Origin: Moringa oleifera
Lineage: Eukaryota > Streptophyta > Magnoliopsida > Brassicales > Moringaceae
Direction: 5' to 3'
Length of the DNA stretch: 64,000 bases
Assembly: GCA_021397835.1 (NCBI GenBank)
Contig: JAJFZO010000747.1
Coordinates: 6,964,501-7,028,500 of the forward strand
Positions 12,303 through 24,080 of the stretch are shown in pieces; the first letter of the stretch is position 1; every line of letters begins with the position of its first letter. The translations under genes and the position numbers were made by a program. The notes beneath the pieces are model-generated. The model made no database searches and had not been told where the DNA came from. It saw only the letters and a program-made list of their open reading frames with translations.

Positions 12303-13187
12303 ATAAGTATTTAGACTACTAAGTATGTATGAAAGTTTTTCAATTATTAAAATTGGGTTTATGGGTTTGCATTTTTTCAGACCATAAATTTAATAATTTA
12401 TATAAAACAATAAGTTTAATTTATGATTGAGTTGAATATTCTTAATTATTATAGTTAAAATATTGGGTTTGTGTTCATTATAACTTTTATCACTGTTTAT
12501 AATTCCTATAACTTGTTTCATATGGTAATGGTTTAATGAAATGCTTATTTTTTCTTATTAATGTTGTTATCATGGCTTATATATATTTCATGAGTTATTT
12601 GGTCAATGTATTTTGATACATTTAATACACTTTATTTTATCTTGTTTATCATGACTTATTTTAGATAAGTTGTTATGACTTATTAGATAATTTTATGATA
12701 ACTTAAATCTATAGGCAATAAAGACTAGTTGCTTTCCTTGCATGCAACTTTTGTTAGATTTTCCTTTGATTTATGCAAACTAATCATGCATAATCTTACT
12801 TCTTATATCTTAATTATGATTTTCACATACAAAATAATTGATTAAGAAAGTGTACCTTAATCAATGAAGATGATTGTTCAAAAAGTTTGATTTTTCTATA
12901 AGACCGTTATTTTCTGCATATCATTTTTGATGGAAAGAATAATATTATAATGGGTGGAGAGAGGAACAAGATTATAAGAAGTCCTTTAATTTCTTACTTA
13001 TCTTCCATTAAAATGACTTTAACCTAAACAATATCTTTTCAAATGACCTAATAAGATTTGAACTCTTAATATTATCAATCATAATTATTTTTATAATTAC
13101 CTTTTAAATAAAAAAATCATATAACTTTTTTTTTAAAAAAAGATAACCATTAATAAACCATGTGCACCATATTATAGATTATCTTAC
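12303..13187. other. AT-rich DNA, partly a presumed copia 3' LTR
   Basis: No gene is visible. If the copia fossil to the right (13188-17010, minus strand) keeps its 3' LTR, that LTR would lie in the right-hand part of this interval, reading leftward from TGTAAGAT at 13188. No second LTR copy was found to fix its length. Confidence 0.35.
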
Positions 13188-16100
13188 ATTCTCCTACTTG
13201 ACCCATATGGTATTATCTTCGTGGGCCAGCAATATTATCATAATATGCATAGTATAAGAGTTACGTATTTCTTACGTAAGTTATATTAACGATCATAATT
13301 AAGCAAAACTAGTAAGGATCAAAGCGTGCGTATGTTATTAATTCGTCATATTCTTTTTATTATATCACGTTAATAGTTTTAAACTTAATATAACTTATAA
13401 TAAGATATATCATAATAACCAAATAATAATATCTTTGTTAAGAACATTCAACTCACTTTGTTCATTCATGTGTATACAAAAAATAAGAAACAGAATATTT
13501 AAATATCATAAATAATTTTTAAATGAGCTCAGAGTGTCAAATACAAAAAAATAAAATAAAAATAAAGTAATAACATAATATTAATAATGGTACTCAAATA
13601 ATACCCATTCTTTCAACATATTCTTTATGTCTTTTGCACTAATCACTTTGTTAACGAATTTGCAATCATAAGATTGCTATTAAAGTACTTGATCGATACT
13701 TTTTGTTTATGAACTTATACTTTAATGCCCCAGTATTTTGCTTCCATATGTAGCACTTTTTTTTTCTAATACTTGCATTTTTTGATTAAAAAACTGCTGC
13801 TTATCACAATGAATTATTAACAACTTGATAATATTGTCGATAATTCTAAGTACTAAAATAAAGTTACTTAGCCATAATCCATGAACAAGGGTCTCAAAGC
13901 ATGCCATAGTGGATCCAACAATGATAAATTGTTAGATATTCATAGTCTCTAGCTAAAAAGAACAAAATAGCTAAATGTGAATTTTCTTGTGTCAACACAT
14001 CCAACATAATTTGAATCTGATTCAATCACCTCTAGATAATTGGATCTCCTATAAGTGATCATGTGATCATTTGTTTCTTAGAAGTATTTCAATACTTTCT
14101 TTAAAGCTTTTCAATGGTTTAAGCTTGGATTACTTTGACACCTACCTAGTATTTTGACAACAAAACTGATATTTAGCCTAATACAAGTTTAAGCATACAT
14201 CTAGCTTCCAATAACAGATGCATAAGGAATTCTATCCATTTTTGTGCATTTTAAATCAATTTTTGGCATTGCATAAGAATAAATTTATCTTCTTTTGAAT
14301 TAAAACAACACCTGTAGAGCACTTTTCATTTTGAATCTCTCTAAAACTTTACTAATATATGTTTTCTAAAATAATTCTATTAGTCCTTGTGGTCTATCAC
14401 GAAGCATCAATTCTTATCACATATGATGTCCCACTTATATCTTTTATTTTAAAATTCTTCGAGAAATTTTTTTAGTCTCATATATAAACCAAAATCATTA
14501 ATAGTTAGCAAAATATGATCAATATAAAACTTACTCCATTATCCTTCACATATGTACATTGATTAATGATATTTTTCTTAAATTAAAAGGAAGTAATAGT
14601 ATCATTGAACTTAAAATATCATTTTCGAAAAGTTTGCTTGAGGTCGTATATCAACTTTTTAAGTTTATAGACCATATGTTTCTTTCTTTTAACTTAAAAC
14701 CCTTCAAGTTGATCAATATGAACTTAGTTATCTAAATTTATATTTAGAAAAAAAATTTTCACATCCATTTGATGCAACTCTAAGTTATGACAAGTTACCA
14801 TTACTGTGATAATTCTAAAGAAGTCATTTTTTGAAATAAGAGAAAAGGTCTTATTATAGTCAACATTATCCTTTTAAGTAAAACCCTTGCCAACAAGTCT
14901 GACTTTATATCATTTTATATTGCCTTCTAAATCATGTTTTTCCTTTAAAGACTCATTTATATCTGACCTATTTATGATTTTTAGGCAACTCAACTAGATC
15001 CCAAACTATATTAAACCCATAGATTTTTAACTCTTTTTTTATGGCATATAACTACATCATAATTAACACTTTCTAAGACTTGTGAAAACGAAATTGAATC
15101 CTTATCAATTTCTAAGTCAAATTTTATCTCTTGTGGATAAACCAAATAATCAATGGAAATATTAGATTTTCTTTGCCTTTAAGACCTTCTTAATGTTACT
15201 TCATATATTTCATCCATTACAGGTTTATTTGTAACAAGTTCATTATGGAAACTTTGGTCATTCAGTTATTGTTCTTATAGGTTGTTAAATGGTTCAACAA
15301 CTAGAGAAATAACTTGAGTAGAAGTTATAGGTAAAGAAACCTGCTTTTAACTTTTTCGATGACCACTTTATGTGGTTCCACACTTTTACTAACGTTGTCA
15401 ATTCGATGAACCTAATTTTTTTGTTTTAATAATTCTCATACTATGGTTATGATAATAAAATCTGTACCCTTAAGATTTTTTTGGATAATCAATAAAAAAA
15501 TCACTAGTTGTCTTTAAGTTTAGTTTCTTTTCATGTAGATTATAAATCCTTACTTCCGTCAATCAAATCTAAACATGAAAATGCCTTACACTAGGTTTTT
15601 GTCTTGTCCATAATTTAAAAGGAGTTTTGGAATTGCCTTATTATGAACTCTATTCAATAAATACATGGTAGTTTTTAAAGCATGAATCTACAAAGATAAT
15701 GGTAATGAAGAATGACTCAACATAGGCCTAACCATGTTTATGAGTATGTGGTTACACTTTTTTGTAATACATTTTATTGTGTGCACCCATCACAATGTAT
15801 AAGCACATATGTCACACTTTTCAAGGAATTTATTAGATGGATCAAGACATTGCTCAGTTTCATAATACTTGTCATAATATTCACCACTTTTATTAGACTT
15901 GACAATTTTCACCTTACTGTTTAATTGTCTCTCAACTTTATTAATAAATACATTTAAGATATCTGCTATTGATATTTTTCATGCAAATAAATAAGTATAA
16001 CTATAACGTGAAAAATCATCAATAAAGGTGATAAAATACTTTTCTCCACTAAAAAATGAAACATCGAAAGGCCCACATATGTCAATGTGTAAAAGTGCAA

Positions 16101-17010
16101 GGAACTGTGTACTTTTTGTGGTTGAATTCGTGATTTTATGTTTTGTGTATTGTTCCATAATATAATTTACACATATAAAAGATTAGTAAAATGTGACCTA
16201 AACATTTATGTCATAAGTAAGTTGAACTTTCATTAGATAAATTACATTTAGCACCAATACGATATTGTAGGGTTAATAAAGTCTTAGCAAAATGGTTGTC
16301 AAGTTTCAATTTATACAAATCATCACATAGTATACTAGAACTAATGAAATGATTATGCTTCAACAAACTACAACATTCATTTTTAAATTTTGAAAGAATC
16401 TCTAACGGTATTAAGTTTGGACAAAGAAACTAAAATTTTTAGAAAAAAAAGAACACAAAAAGGCTAAAAAAGATGAAAATGATAATCAATATTTAAAATT
16501 AAGCGACAAGTTCTAATGGCTTTAATTAGAGCTTTAATTTGATTCCCCACAAGAGCAAACTTTTCATTTGAATTTGTTGTTTGAATAATATGAAATTCAT
16601 GCATGGCATTTGAAACAAAAGTGGTAGAATCAAAATTGATCCACCAAGTATTAAAAAGAACTTCTGTTAAATTTGAGTGAAAGCATACAAAAGCATTAGA
16701 CTTACCTTTCTTTTTGAACTATGCTTTACATTTTATATAATGTCCAAGTTGTTTGTAGAAATGACATTTATCTTCTTTATGTTCCTTTTTGTGAATTAGA
16801 GTAGATGACTTAACTTTATGTAGTGCTTGCCCTTTATATTATATTTTTAATTTTCTTCTTAGCTCCTTGTTGCTTTAGTATGTCCTCCTTTTGAGTAAGC
16901 GTATTATATAATCCAAGTACATTCTATTTATCCTTAATAGTATTGTAATCCATTTCAAATGGGGAATACTTAAGAGACAAAGAGCTCTTAACTTAGAAAA
17001 TTAGAAAAAA
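13188..17010 (-). pseudogene. Ty1-copia retrotransposon fossil (gag end to RNase H)
   Basis: The minus strand carries a copia polyprotein in normal order, reading from high to low coordinate. First is a gag CCHC knuckle remnant (CHFYKQLGHYIKCKA near 16760), then the protease region (NTWWI, TTFVSNAMHEF near 16650-16570) and a GAG-pre-integrase block. The integrase follows (HIDICGPFDVSF, IDDFSRYSYTYL, KSNKSGEYYDKYYE near 16090-15880, then ALKTTMYLLNRVHNKAIPK near 15680-15620). RT fragments lie at 15150-14500, and RNase H (IPYASVIGSLMYA, then SNPSLNHWKALKKVLKYF near 14250-14090). Stops are frequent. A polypurine-like tract lies at 13189-13199, directly followed on the minus strand by TGTAAGAT, a plausible 3' LTR start. 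The matching 5' LTR beyond 17010 was not recognised. Confidence 0.85.
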
Positions 17011-18449
17011 AAATCATCATTACAATAAACTTCTATATTCCATCATCGAAGTTTTAATGTGTTACTTTGAATAATACTACATAGATATATTATTAAAATG
17101 TGATAAAATAAAATAAAAACAAACAAAACTGTAAAATAAAATCAAAAACATTATACAATTAACACAACACATCTCGCTCTCTTTTGTTATTTTGGTATTA
17201 TTTTTCTTTTTTTCTTTTCTTTCTTTTTAGTTTTCTTTTTACAAATAGGAAGTGAAGATGGCTCTGCCAAGCGACGTGGCACAGATAGTAGGCAATTGCA
17301 AAGCACCTACCCTATTTCTTTCTCCTTTTTTCGATTATCTATAATGTTATTCATTCATTTTCAAGAATATCTTATCTTACTATAAATTTATTTATTATTG
17401 AGGCTATTAATATTGTTGCTCAAATAGATTAGTGCATAAAAGTTTAAAATTACTTGTTGTATTTATTCAAATCATGAAAGATAAATGATTTAAGTATTAT
17501 ATTAATATTTTAATTATATATTTGCATGGATTAGTGGTTGATTCACTTTACAAATCGAATAGTCTCAATTAATATTTAACTTATTATTATAAGTCTTTAC
17601 AAATAAAAGTATATGTACGGTTATTATTATAAATATTAAAAATTTATTTTATTCACCATATAATGAACGTTGTAAAATTTATTGTTAATATAATAATATT
17701 AATGTTGAAAAAAATGATAACTCATCTCAAATTTCATGCTCAAAACTTGATAAGGAGTATTAATATTATTTCAATATACAAAAAAAAAAAATAGTGTTTA
17801 TAATCATTAAGCTTAAATTAACTTTAAGTTTGAGAATTATTTAACAACTTCTTTTAAGTTTATTGATGAAGATAGTACTTTTAATCTCTTATAATGGTGG
17901 ACGAAGAATGAAGGATATTTTTCAATTTTGACTATCATTGTAGAGTAAATTCTTATAATGTTGATTTCTATAGTTATTGTGAAATAAAAATTTAGTATAG
18001 GTGGAAACTTACTAAATCAAAGGCATTCATGCACGAGTTCAAGTTCAATTGAAGCCCGTGTTTGCCATGATGATTAGATTAACGTGTAATTTTGACCAAA
18101 AAATAAAAAAATTAAATTATGATTTTTTAAAAAATGAACCAATTGGATTATTAATTGAGTTAGGCTAGCCCATAGCTTGATTGTTTGGTCTGATATTATT
18201 TAGGTTAAACTATAATAAATTTAGGGTAGGCTGATTTGGAGCTTGAACTTTAAACCAAATCTAAAATTATCTTTTAGAAATAAATATATAAACCCTAAAT
18301 ATATCTAGTTAAGGTTTCTTTTGTACTCTTTATTCCTTTTCATGTAGCCAACAATCATCTTTTTTTCACCCTCGCTTCACCTTCATCCTCACTTGTTGTT
18401 CCTAAATCTCACATAGATGTCATCATCGGCATCTTTTCCTCACTCTCTC
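17011..18449. other. AT-rich intergenic DNA
   Basis: I see no gene. The copia gag N-terminal part and 5' LTR would be expected at the left edge but are not readable. A less AT-rich patch at 17250-17330 has no recognisable coding content. Otherwise there are poly-A/T tracts and stops in every frame. Confidence 0.35.
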
Positions 18450-18457
18450 ACTCTGAG

Positions 18458-18863
18458 TAGGGTTGAGCATTTGGTTAATATGGTCGGTTCGGGTTAAAAT
18501 TTTGAAAAATCGAATTAACCATTTTTTTTTAAAAAAAAATCAAAACCGATCGAATATGAAAAAATAACCGATTAAATCGAACCGAAATTTTTTCATCGGT
18601 TTAATCAGTAACCAAATTAACCGAAAATTTATTTAAATTTAAATTTTATATTTTTTAAAAATGAATTATTATTATTATTAATAAAATTAATTAATTATTA
18701 AATAAAAATTGATTTTTCGATCGATTTTGATTTTAAAAAAATTAATCAAGAATCGATTTATAAATCGATTTAAAATAAAAAAATGTAAAAACCAAATTGA
18801 ATTAACTGAAATCAATTCAGTTTATCGATTTTTTCGGTTTTAACTGAATTATGCTCACCCTTT
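18458..18863. mobile_element. Non-autonomous hAT/MITE-like element with imperfect TIRs
   Basis: The left end reads TAGGGTTGAGCA (18458-18469) and the right end TGCTCACCCTTT (18852-18863). These are imperfect inverted repeats of the form xAGGGTxGAGCA, similar to hAT ends. Flanking 8-mers are ACTCTGAG (18450-18457) and ACTTCGAG (18864-18871), matching at six of eight positions, the length of a hAT target-site duplication. The interior is rich in AACCGA/TCGGTT motifs in both orientations (for example ACCGATCGAA, AATCGAACCGAA, TTTTTTCGGTTTT), giving a self-complementary element of about 406 bp. It contains no coding capacity, so it would have moved only with transposase supplied in trans. Confidence 0.6.
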
Positions 18864-19649
18864 ACTTCGAGTTAGTGTCACCAAGCTTATACTAGTATGT
18901 GAAGAATTGAAACTTTTTATTTTGTGTAGTTTCAGTATAATTGATCTTTTTTATGAGTTCTCTACTTTAATAGGGGATTAAAATTAATATTTTTTTCTAT
19001 GTGCTAGAGAATTTTCAAGTTTTTTTAAAGATTGTGCAATTAGCTTCTCCACTTTTAAGTACCCATATGAATTCATTTATAATTTTTTGATTTTAATCTT
19101 ATTAATCTTGTTTAAAATATTTTCTTAGCAAGTAAATGGAAAAATTTTCGGTTTGCTGAATTTGATCTTTGAACCTATGGAAGACTTTGCTTTTGTAAAG
19201 TCAAAAATTAATTTGTATAAAACTTCAACATGCTACGTGTGATCACAAATATTAAGAACAAGATGCTTGGTACCTTAAGGTGAACATTAGCTTTGTTAAG
19301 ATATGGATCCAACTTTTTTTACTGTAAGAAAAAAAAATTGTTATTGTCAAAATGGAGGAAAATAAAAGGAATACTTTCATACTATTTTATTACTTGAGTT
19401 TCAATTTCGTTTTCTACAAAAGGATTTTTAAAAACTTCTATTATGAACTATGTAAGATCTTTATTTGTTAATATCGTATTATAGGAATAAGTTATAAATT
19501 ATGTTAAAGTTCAATTTTTGTTTGTTTGTCTTAATGTTTATATTTAGATTTCAAAATCGTGTAAGATCTTTAACTAGACAAGTACATATAATTTTTGTGG
19601 TAACTATTTTTGATGTTTTTTTGTAGCTTGCTTTGAATCTAATTTAAAA

Positions 19650-21660
19650 TGAGAACTTCAAAGATGTCGGATGCTAACAATGGTAATTTAGTTAATGTGG
19701 TGAATTTAAATCGTGTGGATGATAGTAGTAGAGTAGAAAAGCCAAAAAGAAAAGTGAAATTAAGATCTAAGGTGTGGTAATATTTCACAAAACTTGAGAA
19801 AAAAGATGATAATTGGATGAGCGCAAGTGTAAGTATTGTGTTCCCATTTATATTACATTAAGGAAAGGTTGAACCACTCATTTACATCATCATGTGTTTG
19901 ACGGAAGATGTCTAAAATATCGTAAAAAAAAAAAAAAACATGTAAGTCACAAACTATTGTAAACCCTAAATATAGTAGTTCAGAACATGATAGTAACCTT
20001 GTATTATAAAAAATTAATTAAGATCATTTAAAGAGGAATTTTATTAAGTTATCATTGTCAAAGAACTATCTTTCAGTTTTATAAAGGATCACACATTTTG
20101 TATGTTCATTTTGAGTATTTATCATAAATACAAATTTTTCTCTTATAATGCAGTGAAAATGATTGTATAAAATATTATAACAAGGAAAAACATATTTTAA
20201 AATGTTTATTTATGTGTACATCTGCACATATTAGTTTCATCACTACCACATAGACTTCTGCTCAAGATTTTACATTATATGGTACTTACAATATATTTTA
20301 TTGATGATGATTACATTTGAATAAAAAAAATTATCAACTTTATGTTGGTCTCAACAAAAGTATCCAGAGAAAGTAGTACTAGTATAATTATCAGTTGCTT
20401 ATTAGGTTAAGATATTGAAAAAATTGGTATATTTACAATAGACAATTGCAGTACTAATAATACTGTTAATCGAACTCCAATTAACCATTATACTTATAAG
20501 TATTTGTTATTATGAAATGGTCGAAATCTTCACGTTCATTATTATACTCATGTGTTAAGTTTAATTAATCAAGAAATGGGAGTAAAATATGGATTCCATA
20601 TTAAAAGTTAAAAATGTTTTAAAACATTTTCTAAAAGAAAAGTTGAGTTTCTTTAATACGCTAAACAAGAACACATTCCTCATAGCCTAATGTTAGTTTT
20701 GGATGTTTCCACAATATAGAACGTAACTTACAAAATGTTAAGCTATACTTTTCATTATAGATAAGCATACAATAGGATGAAAGTATATGATTTTAATTTT
20801 ATTAATCCACCCACTCAAAAGGATTAGGAGAAACCTAAAAGTGTGCATCAATTTCTGGAAGATTTCTGTAAAGTCATTGAATTGTTCTCTGACTTAAGGC
20901 AATTTTTTTATTTCAACTAACTCTTATAATAAATTTATTTATGAGATTTATAAAATTTTAATGATGCTGCGTGCAACTACTAAAGAATTAGATTCTTTGC
21001 TTGGAAGAATATTAGTTAATATGCTTAAGAAGTCTAAAAAATATTTGGCCGAAAAGGAGCCAACTATTTATTATTTGTTAATGTGGTTCTTGATCTTAAA
21101 CATGAGATGATGTATCTTAAGTGTTGCTTTAGAAGAATTTATAATGGTAATGTGATAAAATTATATATAATGAATGTGAAGAATGAGCTACAAATGCTTT
21201 TTGGATAAGTATTTAGTTACATGTGATGATACTTCTAGTATAAATGAAGTAATTAATAAATCTAATAAAACAAATGGTTGCTCTTCTTTAAAAAAGTTGA
21301 AAAAATAAATCTAAGTAAAGATTCTAACAAATTTAGTGATGAAGAAGATAATGGAAAAGGTAAATTAGATTTGCATATTTATTTGCAAAAGAATGTGGTT
21401 TCATATAATAAGGAATATAACTGATTTTGATGTGTTAGGTTAGTGGAGAGCTAATGCTTTGAAGGTTTCTATTTTGACAAAGATAATACATGATATTCTA
21501 GCAATTTTGGTGTGCTCAATTGCTTCAACATATGTATTTGATACTGATGGTAGAGTTCTTAATTAGTTTCGAAGTTGATTACTCCCTTTTAGTTGAAAGC
21601 TTAATATATGCGCAAGATTGTGGGTGATCGACCTCAGATTGATTATAAAGAAGAATTGGA
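19650..21660 (+). pseudogene. hAT-family transposase pseudogene (BED finger plus hAT C-terminal dimerisation domain)
   Basis: The frame-corrected translation follows plant Ac-like/ZBED-type hAT transposases. A BED zinc-finger remnant lies at 19755-19920 (SKVW, YFTKLEKKDDNW, TTHLHHHVFDGRC). Catalytic-core remnants follow at 20090-21200, with MIV-NIITRKN, YMVLTIYFIDDD, LDVSTI-NVTY near 20700, CKVIELFSDL near 20868, and LDLKHEMMYLKCCFRRIY near 21090. The dimerisation block is at 21390-21640 (WWRANALKVSIL, DILAILVCSIASTYVFD, GRVLN-FRS). Such proteins cut and paste elements with ~8-bp target duplications. Numerous stops and frameshifts show it is dead. Its terminal repeats were not found, so a link to the MITE-like element 0.8 kb upstream is possible but unproven. 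Confidence 0.85.
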
Positions 21661-22478
21661 TCAACCTTTTTTAAGTTTGAAAACTTAAGCATGTATATTA
21701 TATTTATTATTTTTTATGTGTTTTAAAATTTGATTAAAATATTCATTTCTAACGCAAGTTTAGTCATGTCCAAAAATAAAGATGTTACTTAAACTTCAAA
21801 ATAATTTCTCTTTTCACATCAATCAAGTTATTAAGATACAAAAAATAATATTCTTTAATGAAGAAAAAAAATAATGGTATACATTTAATTTATGAAATTT
21901 CTTTGTTTTATGAGATATTTTTTAATATTTGATTATATTTAAAGACATACAAATTAATACTTTTTAAACAAATGAAACTATTATAAGATTTTAAGATACA
22001 ACATTAATTCGCATAGTAAGAGCATGTGATGTAGACCTTTCAAATGCTTCATTTATATAATTACCATTTTTATCTTTTTTTCAAATAATAACTTGTATGT
22101 CTCCAAAAAGTCTTATAGGTCAATTTTTATGATATATGTTATCCTTCGTTATAGTTATTTGTTGCATTCATTACTTGTTATCATTGACTATGATCTACAA
22201 CACTAAATTTTATGGTTTCATATCATTTTAACATAAATTGATTCTACTTTTATGTGATGATTTAGTATTACACAAAATGACACAAGATGAAATATTTTTA
22301 ATAGTACTTTTTCTTTGTTTTTGGTTTAATGCATATAGTTGGTGTGTGAATTGACCTGGTAGATTCTTGTATTAACACTTTAAGTTTTTTTTATTACTTC
22401 TAGATCTTTTTGTGAATTTTGTTGTGATTTTCAACTAAAACCTAAAGGTATATGCTTTTTTAAACAAGTAATAGTATT
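21661..22478. other. AT-rich DNA without recognised features
   Basis: This is presumed 3' flank or remnant of the hAT element. All frames contain stops, and no terminal repeat was recognised. Confidence 0.35.
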
Positions 22479-22610
22479 GTTCCTATGCAGACTTTCATTG
22501 TTGATAAGATTATTCTTATGCGAGTTCTCACTATTGGTGGCGTTGTTCCTATAGAGGTTGTCATTATTGATGGCATTGTTCTTATACGAATTCTCATTGT
22601 TGATGGTATT
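22479..22610. repeat. 33-bp minisatellite, four tandem copies
   Basis: Four successive 33-bp units (22479, 22512, 22545, 22578) share the skeleton GTTCnTATnnnnnTTnTCA, then TTGnTGnnnTT, and a fifth partial unit begins at 22611. The unit is 11 codons long and one + strand frame stays open across all copies, giving degenerate 11-residue repeats that end in DGIV-like motifs. No host gene is evident around it, so it may be either a relic of a repetitive coding sequence or a chance in-frame minisatellite. Confidence 0.8.
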
Positions 22611-22749
22611 GTTTATATTTGAAAGACATGAGTGATGTTTAATGATAATTTAATTTTATTATTAATTTGGATTGTATAACTTTTATATTTGAAAAATAAT
22701 CATATATATTTATTTGGAAAAAAATTTATGTAATTTTTTAAAGCAAAAC

Positions 22750-24080
22750 TTTATTAATGGTCAACTATAATACATATGTTTTTAAGAGATTCACTCATAC
22801 AACTTGGAACACCAAAACAGTAGGACTATCATGAAAATGAGATTCTTTCGTTGACACATGAGCAATTACATTTGCTTATTGTTTTGAATTAATAAGCTTC
22901 TGTAACATTCAAAATCAAACCAACTTGATAAAATCAATTACAAAAGAACTAATAGCATCTACAACTATTTTGGCATCAACTTTAAAAATGATATTATTAT
23001 ATCTTAAGCTAGGACCCAAGACATGGCTTCTACAAGAGATAACACTTCACATTCCTTAACATTTAGTAAACCTAAGAGTAAAAGCAACCAACCAGCCACC
23101 AATTTTCTTTCGTCATCTCATAGCATAATTCCCTTGCCAACTGAATTAATATTAAAGAATTTTGCAACACAAGAGCTATATTAAAGAAATAAGGAAAGGG
23201 CCTATACCAATCATAAGAGAACCTTACAATTCTTGATATGTTATTAACCTATTCATTATGTTTTTTTGCCTACACCTAATCATATAGCATCTACAAAGAA
23301 GAATAAATTTTTCACACAGCTTAACACTATTTATGATTCTAAAATTTCTCATTCCTCTACCTCTAAATATTTCATATGATCATAGTAAACTCACCTGCTT
23401 CATGTTCATTTATGGTAGGCAAAACTAAAAACAATCATTAAAAAAAACTTTTTTGCATTTATAAATCGCATATTAATAACATTAACTAGCTTAGTTTTAG
23501 TCTAATAACGTTTAGCATAAGAACAAATGACAAACAAATGCCATGAATTCTTGATATCATCATTGCACATTTCATAAGGTAACAAAACAATAATACATTT
23601 CTTTCGCAAGTTCAATTGTTAACTAAATAGTGATAACCTCTACGCCAAAGAAATGCCATCAGTTTTGAAGGAACTTGCAACTTCCATAATTTAAACCAGT
23701 CACTTGTAATTTTATGAACCATAGTATTAAAAATCTTTGTAAGGAGTTTTAAATCTCATTCCTTATAGTCTGAGATCGTAAGATCATTTACTTTAAAATC
23801 ATCTAGTTCAAGCACTAAAAGACTCTCAAACTTTGAGTTTTTAGGATCTTTGAGCTAAGGATCACTTCAAACATCAATACAACTTCCATCACTTACTTTC
23901 CAACAATATCCAACCTCCAACATCACTTGAGAACTTCAAATGCTTTGCCAAATAAAACTTGGGTTTTGCCCTAATTGGGCTGTTAAAAAATTCCCTTAGG
24001 AAAAGTGTTTAGCTTTGAATAACCAACTCATAAAAGTATCAAGGTAAGAGATAAATTTCTAAGATTGTTTCCCTAACATA
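22750..24080 (-). pseudogene. LINE (non-LTR retrotransposon) 3' half: zf-RVT and RNase H-like fossil
   Basis: Reading from high to low coordinate on the minus strand, the first block (FLTAQLGQNPSFIWQSI, then WKVSDGSCIDV, near 23970-23850) is the segment just after RT in plant LINEs. A zf-RVT-like block follows near 23700-23560 (WKLQVPSKLMAFLWRR). Last is an RVT_3 RNase H-like block near 23000-22800 (FKVDAKIVVDAISS, then ANVIAHVSTKESHFHDSP). Stops and shifts are frequent. The RT itself should lie above 24080, but I could not read it there, so this copy appears 5'-truncated, as is common for LINEs. Confidence 0.8.

Noticed and set aside
15712..15924. 70-codon + strand open frame
   Set aside because: It is the opposite strand of the copia integrase core, which matches well on the minus strand.
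22479..22610. 33-bp repeats as a CRISPR-like array
   Set aside because: The units are directly adjacent with no spacers and the genome is a plant nuclear one; it is a minisatellite.
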